Positions 7,863 through 18,028 of a stretch of 64,000 bases of DNA are shown here, in pieces. Made by a program: the position numbers and the translations under genes. Source of the stretch: Terasakiella pusilla DSM 6293 (GTDB taxonomy: Bacteria > Pseudomonadota > Alphaproteobacteria > Rhodospirillales > Terasakiellaceae); contig NZ_JHYO01000003.1 in NCBI RefSeq assembly GCF_000688235.1, forward strand, positions 124,001 to 188,000. The letters are read 5' to 3'. Numbering within the stretch: position 1 is the first letter of the stretch; each line of letters begins with the position of its first letter. The notes under the pieces are model-generated. The model saw nothing but the letters and a program-made list of their open reading frames with translations. It made no database searches and had not been told where the DNA came from.

Positions 7863-9092
7863 ATGGAAAGCATTCAAATGGGGGCGGACGTCTTCTTTGT
7901 GCTGATGGGCGCTATTATGGTGCTGGCGATGCACGCGGGCTTCGCCTTTTTGGAAGTCGGTACAGTTCGCCGTAAAAATCAGGTGAATGCCCTTGTTAAA
8001 ATCATTGTCGATTTTGCCGTTTCAACCATCGCTTATTTTTTTGTGGGCTATATGGTGGCGTATGGGGTCAATTTTCTGGCTCCGGCGAGCGTAATTTCGG
8101 GTGCTACGGGTGATGTATTCGCAAAAAGTGGCTTTGATCTGGTTAAATTCTTTTTCTTATTAACTTTTGCAGCGGCTATTCCAGCGATTATTTCCGGTGG
8201 GATTGCGGAGCGAGCAAAGTTTTATCCCCAATTGCTGGCAACTGCTGTGCTCACTGGTTTGGTCTATCCCTTTTTTGAAGGGATCGTCTGGAATGGGAAC
8301 CTAGGTTTACAGGGATGGCTGGAAAATACATTTGGCGCTGCTTTTCATGATTTTGCAGGCTCAATTGTCGTGCACGCCGTTGGTGGTTGGCTGGCCTTAG
8401 GGGCGGTTGTCATGCTAGGGGCGCGGATGGGCCGGTATAAAAAGGACGGTCGCGTGGTCGGTATTCCGCCGAGCAACATTCCCTTTCTTGCCCTCGGGTC
8501 GTGGATTTTATGTGTCGGCTGGTTTGGCTTTAACGTTATGTCTGCCCAAAGCCTGCAAGGGGTGACAGGTCTTGTGGCGGTGAATTCCCTGATGGCGATG
8601 ATCGGCGGTATTCTGGTGGCGGTTGTTGTGGGTAAAAACGATCCGGGCTTTATCCATAACGGCGCGTTGGCAGGCTTGGTCGCGGTGTGCGCGGGGTCTG
8701 ATGTGATGCATCCGGTGGGCGCGTTGGTGACGGGCGGTTTGGCAGGTGCGCTGTTTGTCTGGGGGTTTGAGCAATGCCAGAATAAATGGCGAATCGATGA
8801 TGTGTTGGGGGTTTGGCCCTTACACGGTATGTGCGGCCTGTTGGGTGGCTTGGCCTGCGGCGTCTTTGGTTTGGAGGCGTTTGGCGGTATGGGCGGTGTA
8901 AGCTTCGCCTCCCAGTTAATCGGGTCGTTGCTGGGTGTTGCATTTGCCGGAATTTCAGGGTTTGTTGTTTATGGCGTTCTGTCAAAAACGGTTGGTATTC
9001 GTCTCAGTGAGGAAGAAGAATTTCGCGGGGCCGATTTGTCGATCCATCAGATTGGCGCATATCCGGAAGAAGATTTGACTCAAAACCGTTAA
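7863..9092 (+). CDS. Second ammonium transporter (Amt family)
   Basis: A 409-residue Amt/MEP/Rh protein that clearly differs from the neighbouring AmtB. It lacks a cleavable signal and begins directly with helix 1 (MGADVFFVLMGAIMVLAMHAGF). Pore histidines are visible in FAGSIVVHAVGGW and PLHGMCGLLGG. The tail VGIRLSEEEEFRGADLSIHQIGAYPEE keeps the glycine-rich regulatory end seen in PII-bound transporters. No second PII gene is attached. The separate terminator upstream and its own sigma-54-like promoter indicate independent nitrogen-limited expression. It may be a high-affinity uptake form or a sensor. Confidence 0.93.
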   Translation: MESIQMGADVFFVLMGAIMVLAMHAGFAFLEVGTVRRKNQVNALVKIIVDFAVSTIAYFFVGYMVAYGVNFLAPASVISGATGDVFAKSGFDLVKFFFLLTFAAAIPAIISGGIAERAKFYPQLLATAVLTGLVYPFFEGIVWNGNLGLQGWLENTFGAAFHDFAGSIVVHAVGGWLALGAVVMLGARMGRYKKDGRVVGIPPSNIPFLALGSWILCVGWFGFNVMSAQSLQGVTGLVAVNSLMAMIGGILVAVVVGKNDPGFIHNGALAGLVAVCAGSDVMHPVGALVTGGLAGALFVWGFEQCQNKWRIDDVLGVWPLHGMCGLLGGLACGVFGLEAFGGMGGVSFASQLIGSLLGVAFAGISGFVVYGVLSKTVGIRLSEEEEFRGADLSIHQIGAYPEEDLTQNR

Positions 9093-9106
9093 TTTTCAAA
9101 GGGAAA

Positions 9107-9144
9107 CTGCCGACGCGCAAAGGGTTGGCAGCTTTCTTTTTCTT
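9107..9144 (+). terminator. Intrinsic terminator after the second amt gene
   Basis: The stem CTGCCGAC (9107-9114) pairs with GTTGGCAG (9124-9131), with one G-T pair, followed by the T-rich tract CTTTCTTTTTCTT. Confidence 0.75.
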
Positions 9145-9205
9145 AAATTAAACAATCTAATTATGTTGTATAAAATTATTTTACACAAAAACTTGTATTT
9201 TATCT

Positions 9206-9234
9206 TTGACTCTGGAAAAAGAACTCACTAGATT
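9206..9234 (+). promoter_or_regulatory. Sigma-70-type promoter of cysD-cysNC
   Basis: TTGACT (9206-9211), a 17-base spacer and TAGATT (9229-9234) place the transcript start about 30 bases before the cysD ATG. The -35/-10 spacing is ideal. No obvious CysB-type site could be assigned. Confidence 0.65.
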
Positions 9235-9271
9235 GCCGATAACGAGATTATCCATGTTTAGGTATTTGTAG

Positions 9272-10180
9272 ATGGACACAACACAACTTACACACCTGCG
9301 TCAGCTGGAAGCGGAAAGTATACATATTATCCGCGAAGTCGCCGCAGAGTTTGAAAATCCGGTCATGCTCTATTCCATCGGGAAGGACTCGGCTGTGATG
9401 CTTCATTTGGCGCGTAAAGCCTTCTATCCATCGAAACCGCCGTTCCCGTTGTTGCACGTGGACACCACATGGAAGTTTCGCGAGATGATAGAGTTTCGTG
9501 ACACCATTGCCAAGGAATACGGCTTTGATCTGTTGGTGCATGTCAATGAAGACGGCGTGAAGCAGGGCATCGGACCGTTTAGTCATGGCTCTGCCATGCA
9601 TACAGATGTGATGAAGACCGATGCGTTAAAGCAAGCCTTGAACAAATATAAATTCGATGCAGCCTTTGGCGGCGCGCGCCGGGATGAGGAAAAATCACGC
9701 GCGAAAGAACGTATTTTCTCCTTCCGTTCAGAAAATCATCGTTGGGACCCGAAAAACCAGCGTCCGGAATTGTGGAACGTGTTTAATGCGCGGGTCAAAC
9801 CGGGGGAGAGCATTCGGGCTTTCCCGCTGTCCAACTGGACGGAGCTGGATATCTGGCAGTATATCTACAAAGAAAATATCCCCATCGTGCCCCTGTACTA
9901 TGCGAAGGAACGCCCTGTTGTGGAACGTGATGGCATGTTGATCATGGTTGATGATGACCGTTTGCCGTTGGATCCGGGTGAAAAGCCGATGATGAAGTCC
10001 GTGCGTTTTAGAACATTGGGCTGTTATCCGCTAACAGGTGCGGTTGAGTCTGAGGCCGCGACTTTGCCGGAAATTATTCAGGAAATGTTGCTGACACGTA
10101 CGTCGGAACGTCAAGGTCGCCTGATTGACCATGACCAAGCCGGTTCTATGGAAAAGAAAAAACAAGAAGGGTACTTCTAA
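9272..10180 (+). CDS. cysD: Sulfate adenylyltransferase small subunit CysD
   Basis: A 302-residue catalytic subunit that adenylylates sulfate to APS using energy from the CysN GTPase. It belongs to the PAPS-reductase/ATP-sulfurylase PP-loop family; the ATP loop [20 protein letters not shown] is at about residues 30-49. [20 protein letters not shown], a hallmark of CysD, follows near residue 133. The length matches E. coli CysD. ATG 9272 has little Shine-Dalgarno sequence. The cysNC start shares the last base of the stop (TAATG), implying translational coupling. This is the first step of assimilatory sulfate activation. Confidence 0.96.
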   Translation: MDTTQLTHLRQLEAESIHIIREVAAEFENPVMLYSIGKDSAVMLHLARKAFYPSKPPFPLLHVDTTWKFREMIEFRDTIAKEYGFDLLVHVNEDGVKQGIGPFSHGSAMHTDVMKTDALKQALNKYKFDAAFGGARRDEEKSRAKERIFSFRSENHRWDPKNQRPELWNVFNARVKPGESIRAFPLSNWTELDIWQYIYKENIPIVPLYYAKERPVVERDGMLIMVDDDRLPLDPGEKPMMKSVRFRTLGCYPLTGAVESEAATLPEIIQEMLLTRTSERQGRLIDHDQAGSMEKKKQEGYF

Positions 10181-12099
10181 TGGCCCACCACGATCGTTTG
10201 ATTTCAGAAGATATTCTGCAATACCTGCATGCACAGGAAAACAAAAGCCTGTTGCGTTTCATCACTTGTGGCTCTGTGGATGATGGCAAAAGCACGCTGA
10301 TCGGGCGTTTGCTTTGGGATTCCAAGCTGATTTTTGAAGATCAGCTGGCTGCCCTTGAAGCGGATTCCAAAAAAGTCGGCACCCAAGGCGGCGATATTGA
10401 CTATGCGCTGTTGCTGGATGGTCTGCAGGCGGAACGCGAACAAGGCATCACCATTGACGTGGCCTATCGTTTCTTCTCCACGGATAAGCGTAAGTTTATC
10501 GTGGCGGACACACCGGGCCATGAACAATATACCCGTAACATGGCAACCGGTGCCTCCAACGCAGACATTGCAGTAATTCTGGTGGATGGGCGCAAAGGGA
10601 TCCTGACGCAGACGAAACGACATAGCTATATCGTGTCTTTGGTCGGCATCAAAAAGGTGGTCGTTGCGGTCAATAAAATGGATCTGGTCGAGTACTCTCA
10701 AGATAAGTTTGACCAGATTGAGGAAGAATATCGCCTGTTTGCTAAAGACCTCGGCTTTGAAGAGATCACTTGTGTGCCGATTTCGGCGCTTAAGGGCGAC
10801 AACATCATTGAACCCAGCCCCCATACCCATTGGTATCACGGCCCGACCTTGATGAGTTATCTGGAAACTGTGCCAGTCGCATCTGACCTGCCAAGCGCTG
10901 CGTTTCGTATGCCGGTGCAATGGGTGAACCGTCCGAACCTAGATTTCCGTGGCTTTAGCGGCACGATTGAAGCCGGGACGATTAAACCCGGTGACGAAGT
11001 GGCAGTGCCGTCATCTGGTCAAACTTCCAAAGTCGCGCGTATTGTGACGATGGATGGGGATCTGGATCAGGCGATTGCGGGCCAAGCGGTCACACTGACC
11101 TTGGCGGATGAAATTGACATTTCCCGTGGGGATATGTTGACGGACCCGAAAAAACGTCCCGAATTTGCCGATCAGTTTGAAGCGAAAGTCATCTGGATGC
11201 ATGATGATGCCTTGCTGCCGGGTCGATCGTATCTGATTAAGTTTGGTACCCAATCTGCGGGCGCGCAGGTGAGTGAGCTGAAATATAAAGTCAACGTCAA
11301 CTCCCTAGAACATTGCGCTTCCAAAACATTGGAGTTGAACGAGGTCGGGATTTGCAATATCGCCCTTGATCGCAATGTCGCGTTTGACCCGTATGATCAA
11401 AGTCCGGGGACAGGTCGCTTTATCTTGATCGATCGTTATAGCAATGCGACGGTCGGTGTCGGTATGATTGACCATGCCTTGCGCCGGGCAACCAACGTGC
11501 ATTGGCAGTCCATGGACATTAACAAAGAGGCCCGTGCCGAACGCAAAGGTCAAAAGGCGTGTGTCTTGTGGTTTACGGGCTTATCCGGTTCTGGAAAATC
11601 CACTATTGCCAACCTTGTAGAGAAGAAACTTCATTCACTGCATAAACATACATATACGCTGGATGGTGACAATGTGCGTCATGGGTTGAACAAGGATTTG
11701 GGCTTTAGTGATGCCGATCGGGTGGAAAATATCCGTCGGATTGGCGAGACGGCAAAACTTTTTGTCGATGCCGGAATGATCACTTTGACCTCCTTTATCT
11801 CCCCGTTCCAATCTGAGCGCAAAATGGCGCGCGAGCTGTTGGAAGAGGGCGAGTTTATCGAAATCTTTGTTGATACGCCGCTAGAGATTTGTGAAGAACG
11901 CGATGTTAAAGGCTTGTATGCGAAAGCGCGTGCGGGGGACTTGCCGAACTTCACTGGGATCTCTTCGCCTTATGAGCGTCCTGAAAATCCGGAAATCCAT
12001 ATCGACGGCAGTCAGATGGATGCCCAAGAGGCCGCGGAATATGTGGTCAAGAAGTTGGAAGACTTTGGTGTCCTTGGGGTTTGGTTCCCGGAAATCTAG
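10180..12099 (+). CDS. cysNC: Bifunctional CysN GTPase / adenylylsulfate kinase (CysNC)
   Basis: A 639-residue fusion. Residues 1 to about 440 are CysN, an EF-Tu-like GTPase with G1 [10 protein letters not shown]3 [17 protein letters not shown] and G4 NKMD. It drives APS synthesis by CysD. From about residue 445 comes APS kinase, with P-loop [14 protein letters not shown], then [17 protein letters not shown] and the lid region [16 protein letters not shown]. The kinase turns APS into PAPS. Fusion of the two is common in Alphaproteobacteria. PAPS serves cysteine synthesis by reduction or sulfotransferases. A polysaccharide region begins immediately downstream, but no sulfotransferase is visible. 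Confidence 0.96.
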   Translation: MAHHDRLISEDILQYLHAQENKSLLRFITCGSVDDGKSTLIGRLLWDSKLIFEDQLAALEADSKKVGTQGGDIDYALLLDGLQAEREQGITIDVAYRFFSTDKRKFIVADTPGHEQYTRNMATGASNADIAVILVDGRKGILTQTKRHSYIVSLVGIKKVVVAVNKMDLVEYSQDKFDQIEEEYRLFAKDLGFEEITCVPISALKGDNIIEPSPHTHWYHGPTLMSYLETVPVASDLPSAAFRMPVQWVNRPNLDFRGFSGTIEAGTIKPGDEVAVPSSGQTSKVARIVTMDGDLDQAIAGQAVTLTLADEIDISRGDMLTDPKKRPEFADQFEAKVIWMHDDALLPGRSYLIKFGTQSAGAQVSELKYKVNVNSLEHCASKTLELNEVGICNIALDRNVAFDPYDQSPGTGRFILIDRYSNATVGVGMIDHALRRATNVHWQSMDINKEARAERKGQKACVLWFTGLSGSGKSTIANLVEKKLHSLHKHTYTLDGDNVRHGLNKDLGFSDADRVENIRRIGETAKLFVDAGMITLTSFISPFQSERKMARELLEEGEFIEIFVDTPLEICEERDVKGLYAKARAGDLPNFTGISSPYERPENPEIHIDGSQMDAQEAAEYVVKKLEDFGVLGVWFPEI

Positions 12100-12115
12100 A
12101 GTTCTATAATCCAGT

Positions 12116-12154
12116 AAAAAAGCGGTGTTCCGGTTGGGAAACACCGCTTTTTTT
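12116..12154 (+). terminator. Intrinsic terminator of cysD-cysNC
   Basis: AGCGGTGTTCC pairs with GGAAACACCGCT (one bulged A), flanked by A-rich and T-rich runs. It starts 16 bases after the cysNC stop and lies upstream of the start I chose for the next gene. Confidence 0.9.
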
Positions 12155-12254
12155 ATGTCTGTCCTTGTCTCTATTTCAGGAAACTGATAGGAATTGCATA
12201 TATCTTGGGTGCGCTGCACATCTGGACAGTTTCGTTACCGGAATTTATGGTTTC

Positions 12255-13910
12255 ATGTTATTGAACAAAAAAGAAAAATCATACCGTCCCGCCCTTTCTG
12301 AGATTTGGCTCCAGAAACTGCGCCGTTTGATCTATCGCTCAAAGGCATATCAGCTGACGCTTAAAAAGAAACCTCATCTGGACATAAAGGTCTTGTCCGG
12401 AGTTTCCTTTTCGCAAGATGCGGATGCGGCCCAGAAAATAATCAAGGATCAATTTGCCTTTTCGGGACGGGTTTATGAAAAGGGGGCGAGTCCGTGGCAA
12501 GCCAGCCCGCAGAATCGCCCTTGGCAGAGATATATCCATAGTCATGCATGGTTGGCAGACCTGTGTCAGCAAGGCACGGCGGAAGCCCTGATTAAGGCGC
12601 GTCAACTGGTGTCAAACTGGATGGAGCAAAATGCTCTTTGGGCCGATCCGGCATGGCGTGCGGACGTGGTCGCGGACCGTTTGGTGATGTGGATGGTGTT
12701 TCAGCACCATCTCACTCAGTCCGCTGACGAAACGTTTGTAAAAGGCTTTTACACCAGTTTTTCTATGCAGGCGTCTCATTTGGCGCGTTCTTTCTGTCGC
12801 GGTTTAAAGGGGCTTGATTTGCTTCGGGCTTTGCGTGGAAAGCTTTATCTTGCGCTGTTTGTTGCGGGATTCGACAGGGGCCGTGATAAGGTGTTGCTGG
12901 CTTTGTCTGAGCAACTGGATCAGCAAATTCTGGCGGATGGCGGCCATATTTCGCGCTCGCCTTCAGACTTGTTGGAAACATTGGCTTTTGCCCTAGAGGT
13001 GAAGGCGGTTCTGGATGCCGAGAAAATCGAGGTGCCGGATGGCGTGCACCGTGCGATTGATCGTATGGCTCCGATGGTGCGCACCTTGCGTCACGCGGAT
13101 GGGGCCTTGGCCCTGTTTCATGGCGCGCAGGAAGAAGACAAACAACAGATTGATGCTTTGTTGGAACAAACGGGCAATCAGGGCAGCGCGTTAAGTGATG
13201 CGCGCCACAGCGGTTATCAGCGGATCGAAGCCGGTCAAACCGTGTTGATTATGGATGTTGCGGCGCCGCCGTCGCTAGACGTGCAGGCTCATGGTCATGC
13301 GGCTCCGTTGAGTTTTGAATTTAGCTGCGGTGATGAACGGGTGTTGGTTAATTGTGGGGCGATGATCGGCGGGGAGGCGAGCTGGCAGGATGCGTTGGCG
13401 GCGACAGCCGCGCATAATACGCTGACAGTCGATGACAAAAATTGTCTGCACTTGCGCGCCGGTGGCGGGATTATCCCGCGTGAGATCGAGGTCAGCAGCA
13501 AACGCTTTGAGGAAAATGGCGAAGTTTTGATCGATGCGCGTCATGATGCGTATCGGGAAACCTTCGGCTTAATCCACGAACGAAGCGTCTATGTCAACAA
13601 AGTCGGCACGGATATTCGTTTTGAAGACAAATTGGTCGGCACCGGTGGCGATCATTTTGCCATTTCGTTACATCTACACCCCGACGTGCAGGCTTCTATT
13701 GTTAATGAAGGCCAGGCGGCTTTACTGAAATTGCCCAGCGGCACAGGTTGGCATTTGCGGGTGCAGGGCGGTAAGCTGGATATGCGCGATAGCATTTTTG
13801 TTGGCAGTTCCTCCCAAATCCGCCAGACAGATCAAATCGTTATCCAAGGCCCCTTGCGCGGGGACGGCTGTGACGTGAAATGGCGTTTAAGCCGCATTGG
13901 GGGCCTGTAA
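12255..13910 (+). CDS. Heparinase II/III-like protein
   Basis: A 551-residue protein resembling the heparinase II/III polysaccharide lyase family. Residues 1 to about 300 are helical (alginate-lyase-like toroid). The C-terminal half is beta-rich and includes the conserved HGHAAPLSFEFSCGDERVLV and AATAAHNTLTVDDKN segments of the Hepar_II_III domain. I start at ATG 12255; an open frame from 12081 would read through the cysNC terminator. No signal peptide is apparent, so it may act inside the cell. It would cleave or edit uronic-acid-containing glycans, in keeping with the UDP-uronate genes that follow. It converges on the wbpM-like gene with a three-base gap. Confidence 0.85.
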   Translation: MLLNKKEKSYRPALSEIWLQKLRRLIYRSKAYQLTLKKKPHLDIKVLSGVSFSQDADAAQKIIKDQFAFSGRVYEKGASPWQASPQNRPWQRYIHSHAWLADLCQQGTAEALIKARQLVSNWMEQNALWADPAWRADVVADRLVMWMVFQHHLTQSADETFVKGFYTSFSMQASHLARSFCRGLKGLDLLRALRGKLYLALFVAGFDRGRDKVLLALSEQLDQQILADGGHISRSPSDLLETLAFALEVKAVLDAEKIEVPDGVHRAIDRMAPMVRTLRHADGALALFHGAQEEDKQQIDALLEQTGNQGSALSDARHSGYQRIEAGQTVLIMDVAAPPSLDVQAHGHAAPLSFEFSCGDERVLVNCGAMIGGEASWQDALAATAAHNTLTVDDKNCLHLRAGGGIIPREIEVSSKRFEENGEVLIDARHDAYRETFGLIHERSVYVNKVGTDIRFEDKLVGTGGDHFAISLHLHPDVQASIVNEGQAALLKLPSGTGWHLRVQGGKLDMRDSIFVGSSSQIRQTDQIVIQGPLRGDGCDVKWRLSRIGGL

Positions 13911-13913
13911 GGC

Positions 13914-15806
13914 TTAACCCAGTTTCTCGTGCTTCAGTTCTGGCACCAGTTGTTTGACAGCACGTAAAGCATCCGCACTTTCTTTATGCAGACAGAGGTC
14001 TTCCAGACTATGTAAGGTCGCGCTTAATTCATCCGCATCACGTACCCGTGGCGTGGCGATTAAAACACCTTCCAGACCGGAGGGGGTGGGGGGTTCATCT
14101 CCATGGAAAATTTCTTCAAACAATTTTTCGCCGGGACGTAAACCGGTAATTTCGATATCGACATCTTTATAAGGTTCAAAACCGGAGAGACGGATCATCT
14201 GTTCGGCCAGATGCAGGATTTTAACCGGTTCCCCCATATCAAGGACGCAGATTTTACCATCCAGTGTATTGTCTTTCTGGGCGAGAACAGCCGCTTGCAG
14301 CACAAGTTCCACCGCTTCACGCACGGTCATGAAGTATCGGTTCATATCCTTGTGGGTAACGGTGAGTGGCCCCCCGGTGTTGAGCTGCTTTTGGAAAAGC
14401 GGCACGACGGATCCGGTTGACCCCAAGACGTTGCCAAACCGGACCGTCACAAAACGACAGCCGGTTTTTTTGAGATCAAGGGCTTGGGTATAACTTTCTG
14501 CAATGCGTTTGGTTGCGCCCATAATATTGGTGGGGTTAACCGCCTTGTCTGTGGAGATTTGTACCATGGCCTGCACCTTATGGGTGACACAGGCATCCGC
14601 CACATTGCGGGTGCCGATGGCGTTGGTTAAAATTCCTTCCAGCGGGTTTTCTTCCACCAATGGGACATGCTTTAAGGCGGCAGCGTGGAACACTAGTTCG
14701 GGCTGTGTTTCGGTGAAGATTTGGTTTAAGCGGGTTTTTTCGCGGATATTACAGATGAGCGCTTGTCGTTTCAGGCCCGGATAGGTGCGAAAGACTTCCA
14801 TATCGATGGTGTAGAGCGCATATTCGGACGCTTCCACCAACAGAATTTCTGCGGGGCCGAAGCTGCAAATCTGACGGACAAGCTCACTCCCGATGGAGCC
14901 ACCGGCCCCTGTGACCAACACACGTTTACCGGTGACAAGGGTGCGCGGTAGGGACTTATCAAGGGCTTTTTGCGGACGACCGAGCAAATCTTCCACATCA
15001 ATAGGGCGCACTTCAATGGCATCGTTGGCCCCGGATTTCAGGTCGGTGAGTTTTGGCAAGCGGGCCAGCGGAATCCCCAGTTTGTCGGCGATATCATAAA
15101 GTTCGCGAACTTTTTCACCCGGCCAATCATCTTTGGTCAGGATCAGGCGTTGCGGTTTGTCGCCAGCTTTGTCCAGAGTGCGGATAATGTCTTCGAGATC
15201 GTCGATCAACCCTAAAACGCGGACCCCGTGGATATCCAGTCCTGTGCGTGACTTTTGTTCGGCGACAAGACCGATCGGTGTGTAGTGTATGTGGGGATTA
15301 CGACTGACGGCACGCAAGAACAGTTCAGCCCCATCACCGGCACCGACCAGCAGAGAAGGGATGGATTGGGTATTGCTGGTAATGTGCGATAGGTTTACCC
15401 GTCGATCCTTAATCATACGATACAGGAAGCGTGGCCCACCCAGTAGCGCCATCAAAACAAACCAGTTTATCAGCGGTGCAGAACGGGGATAATCTTCTAG
15501 ACGGGTGACAAAAAACATCACAAGCGCGAAAATCAGGATCAGCAGGCTTGTGGATTTGGTAATCGCGACAAGATCGCGCATGGAGGCATAACGCCAGACG
15601 CCGCGATAAAGCCCCATTGTATAAAAAATCACGGCGGCAAGCGCGGCAATCAAGGGGGTTGCCACAAGTAAAAGGTCAAGCCGGTTAAAAAGGTCCGTAC
15701 CAACACGTAGGTAGAGCGCCACATTCATGGAAACTGCTGCCATGAGAATATCATGACCGAAGGCAATTATCCCGCGTGGGGAAAGTCTGGTGAATGTATA
15801 GCTCAT
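13914..15806 (-). CDS. WbpM/CapD-like UDP-GlcNAc 4,6-dehydratase, membrane-bound
   Basis: A 630-residue protein. About four N-terminal membrane helices are followed by a CoA-binding-like Rossmann region and a short-chain dehydrogenase domain with VLVTGAGGSIGSELVRQIC near residue 293. The catalytic region QISTDKAVNPTNIMGATKR has Met in place of the usual YxxxK tyrosine (MxxxK). That is the known SMK triad of large WbpM/FlaA1-type dehydratases, so the change does not imply loss of activity. The enzyme would make UDP-4-keto-6-deoxy-HexNAc for QuiNAc- or FucNAc-type sugars. It is the last gene of the polysaccharide operon, next to the WbpL-like transferase. Confidence 0.92.
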   Translation of the reverse strand: MSYTFTRLSPRGIIAFGHDILMAAVSMNVALYLRVGTDLFNRLDLLLVATPLIAALAAVIFYTMGLYRGVWRYASMRDLVAITKSTSLLILIFALVMFFVTRLEDYPRSAPLINWFVLMALLGGPRFLYRMIKDRRVNLSHITSNTQSIPSLLVGAGDGAELFLRAVSRNPHIHYTPIGLVAEQKSRTGLDIHGVRVLGLIDDLEDIIRTLDKAGDKPQRLILTKDDWPGEKVRELYDIADKLGIPLARLPKLTDLKSGANDAIEVRPIDVEDLLGRPQKALDKSLPRTLVTGKRVLVTGAGGSIGSELVRQICSFGPAEILLVEASEYALYTIDMEVFRTYPGLKRQALICNIREKTRLNQIFTETQPELVFHAAALKHVPLVEENPLEGILTNAIGTRNVADACVTHKVQAMVQISTDKAVNPTNIMGATKRIAESYTQALDLKKTGCRFVTVRFGNVLGSTGSVVPLFQKQLNTGGPLTVTHKDMNRYFMTVREAVELVLQAAVLAQKDNTLDGKICVLDMGEPVKILHLAEQMIRLSGFEPYKDVDIEITGLRPGEKLFEEIFHGDEPPTPSGLEGVLIATPRVRDADELSATLHSLEDLCLHKESADALRAVKQLVPELKHEKLG

Positions 15807-15866
15807 GAGTCAGTTCGGCTCGACCAATTGAAAACCTATTCGGAGTACCCCCTTTTGAGCAGGATT

Positions 15867-16868
15867 TCAACCGTTTGCTGGTTTTAGGGTGGCGAAAAAC
15901 CTCAAGGCTAGGCCAACGGTGATGATCCCTAGGGCAAGGGCGGCAAGGGGGTGAAAATGAAAGGCGATCCAGACACAACCGAGTAAGCATAGATTAACAA
16001 GGGCAATGCGGATGACCACCTGGTCATGGGCCATACCGGCTTGCGTGGCTTTTTGGTAGTAATGTTCCCGATGGGCCTGCCAGACTTTTTCTTTACGTAA
16101 GGCTCGTTTCATCAGGGTGAGGGTGGCATCCATCAGGTAATAAAGCGCGATGATAATGCCGACGATGAGAAAGCCTTCCCCCGCCAAGGAGATCAGCAGC
16201 CAGCCGATCAGAAAGCCCATGGGGACACTGCCCACATCGCCCATAAAGACCTTTGCTTTATGCCAGTTCCATTTGAGGAACCCAAGGGCCGCAGCGGCAA
16301 GGATCAATCCGCTGTTGATATATTGGGTATTCAGGTGGGCAAGCGCGGCAATGAGGATAATCCCGCCTGCGATGGAGGTGATTTCGATACCGGAAAGTCC
16401 GTCAATCCCATCCATGAAGTTAAACAGGTTGATAAACCAGACCCAACCGAGACCGAGGATGATTTTTTCGGCCCAAATCGGCAGAAAGCCGCCTAAAAAG
16501 CCGTGTTCGCCTGCGGGAATAAAATAAAGACAGAGGGCAACCGCAAGGATTTGGGTGGCAAATCGGATCAGCGGTCCGAGGTTTTTAAGATCATCGAGCC
16601 AAGATAACAAGGCCAATGCCAAGGCTGCGAGCAAGACAGGTTGATAGCCTGCAATCGGGGTCGGGCTAAAGGTGTGGCTGATAAATAGGGCAGGCAACAC
16701 GGCAACCAAAAGGCCAATGCCTCCGCCGCGCGGGGTGGGGGTACTGTGGCTGCTGCGTTCATTGGGGTGATCCAGAATAGCTTTTTTCACCAGATATTTT
16801 AAAACAAGACCGGTTGCGCTCAGGCTAATGAGGGCGACACAGACAAAGATAATCAAAAAATCCAGCAT
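15867..16868 (-). CDS. WbpL/WecA-like undecaprenyl-phosphate HexNAc-1-phosphate transferase
   Basis: A 333-residue membrane protein with about ten or eleven helices. It belongs to the MraY/WecA polyprenyl-phosphate sugar-1-phosphate transferase family. Family motifs are DHPNERSSHSTPTPRGGG near the start, LDDLKNLGPLIRF, NLFNFMDGIDGLSG and KVFMGDVGSVPMGF. The Asp-rich segments bind Mg and the nucleotide. The enzyme would start glycan assembly on undecaprenyl phosphate. Its pairing with the WbpM-like dehydratase suggests that the first sugar is a 6-deoxy-amino sugar, as in P. aeruginosa O-antigen synthesis (inference). Confidence 0.92.
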   Translation of the reverse strand: MLDFLIIFVCVALISLSATGLVLKYLVKKAILDHPNERSSHSTPTPRGGGIGLLVAVLPALFISHTFSPTPIAGYQPVLLAALALALLSWLDDLKNLGPLIRFATQILAVALCLYFIPAGEHGFLGGFLPIWAEKIILGLGWVWFINLFNFMDGIDGLSGIEITSIAGGIILIAALAHLNTQYINSGLILAAAALGFLKWNWHKAKVFMGDVGSVPMGFLIGWLLISLAGEGFLIVGIIIALYYLMDATLTLMKRALRKEKVWQAHREHYYQKATQAGMAHDQVVIRIALVNLCLLGCVWIAFHFHPLAALALGIITVGLALRFFATLKPANG

Positions 16869-16889
16869 GGCGAACGATTTTACCTTGAG

Positions 16890-18020
16890 TTAAGGGTGGT
16901 TTCGGACCTGATTGACGACCGCCAGTGTTTTTTGTGCAATGGCGTTTTGGTTGAGTTCATCTTCTACCAATTTGCGTGCGGCCCGTCCAAATTTTTGGCG
17001 CTCCGTCGGGTTTTGGATCAATCGCTCAATCGCATCGGCAAGTCCTTGTGCATCTTGCAGGGGAACCAACAGCCCATTTTCTTCGTGGGTGACAATCTCG
17101 CGACATCCCGGCACATCAGTGGTGATCATGGGCAGGGCACAGGCCGCAGCTTCCAGCAGACTTTTGGGCAGTCCTTCGCGCCAGGACGGCAGGATGGCGA
17201 TGGTTGAATGTTGATAGATGTTGGCAATGTCACTGCGTCGCCCCCAACAGTCCACCAAACCTTCTTTAGCCCAATTTTCAAGGTCTTGGGTGGTGGCACT
17301 TTGCGGATTGCCGGGGTCAGGCTCCCCGACAAGGACGATTTTGGGCAGGTTGCCCCGTTCTTTTAACAGGCGGGCGGCTTCTACCAATTCAGCAACGCCT
17401 TTTGCCCAAAGGATACGCCCGACGAAGGTGACTTGTTGCGTTTCCGGTTCGTGAGGCGAAGGGCGAAAAGCCTGATCATCCACCCCGGACCCGCGGATGA
17501 CATGCAAGGTGTCCCCTTCACGGAAGCCAAGGGCTTGGAAAATCTGCTGGTCATCGCGGTTTTGAACCACAACCGAAATGGTTTTAAGCTTCGCAAATAG
17601 CCGGAAACAGAGCTTTAGTGCAAGGCGGACAATCCGCGCTTTGGCGGAGTTTGAAATGAAGATAAACCCCAGACCAGTGATCAGATTGACATTTTTTCGA
17701 AAGCCGCTGAACAGCCCGGCAAGGGAGCCGAGCAGGGAAAGAAACAGCGAAGAGTGAACGATCACATCCGGTTGTTCTGCTTTATAAAGGTTCATGAGCC
17801 CTTTGATGGTTTTAAGGGCCGTGGTCGGGGAAATGGATTCCCGCGCCAGATCAAGGGCGATGGGGGTAAACCCCATCTCCTCAATCGTGTTTTTGTGATC
17901 TTTGATGCGACAGGCGATCGCAACCTGATAGCCGTCGTCTTTCAACGCACGGGCAAGCGGCACCCGATGCGATAGAAAAGACCAGTCTTCTGCGACGACG
18001 ATCAGGGCTTTTTTTGTCAT
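16890..18020 (-). CDS. Glycosyltransferase family 4 protein
   Basis: A 376-residue cytoplasmic GT-B glycosyltransferase. The N-terminal half starts KKALIVVAEDWSFLSHRVPLA, the acceptor domain seen in O-antigen transferases of the WbpH/WbnK kind. The C-terminal Glycos_transf_1 domain has TFVGRILWAKGVAELVEAA and the E-x7-E-like segment REGLPKSLLEAAACALPMI that binds the sugar nucleotide. It probably adds the second or a later sugar to the lipid-linked intermediate made by the WbpL-like neighbour. Donor and acceptor cannot be read from sequence. It starts eight bases after the dehydrogenase stop. Confidence 0.9.
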   Translation of the reverse strand: MTKKALIVVAEDWSFLSHRVPLARALKDDGYQVAIACRIKDHKNTIEEMGFTPIALDLARESISPTTALKTIKGLMNLYKAEQPDVIVHSSLFLSLLGSLAGLFSGFRKNVNLITGLGFIFISNSAKARIVRLALKLCFRLFAKLKTISVVVQNRDDQQIFQALGFREGDTLHVIRGSGVDDQAFRPSPHEPETQQVTFVGRILWAKGVAELVEAARLLKERGNLPKIVLVGEPDPGNPQSATTQDLENWAKEGLVDCWGRRSDIANIYQHSTIAILPSWREGLPKSLLEAAACALPMITTDVPGCREIVTHEENGLLVPLQDAQGLADAIERLIQNPTERQKFGRAARKLVEDELNQNAIAQKTLAVVNQVRNHP

Positions 18021-18028
18021 GGCACAGT

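Noticed and set aside
12081-12254. N-terminal extension of the heparinase-like gene
   Set aside because: It would overlap cysNC and run through that operon's terminator; translated residues are not family-like. ATG 12255 is preferred.
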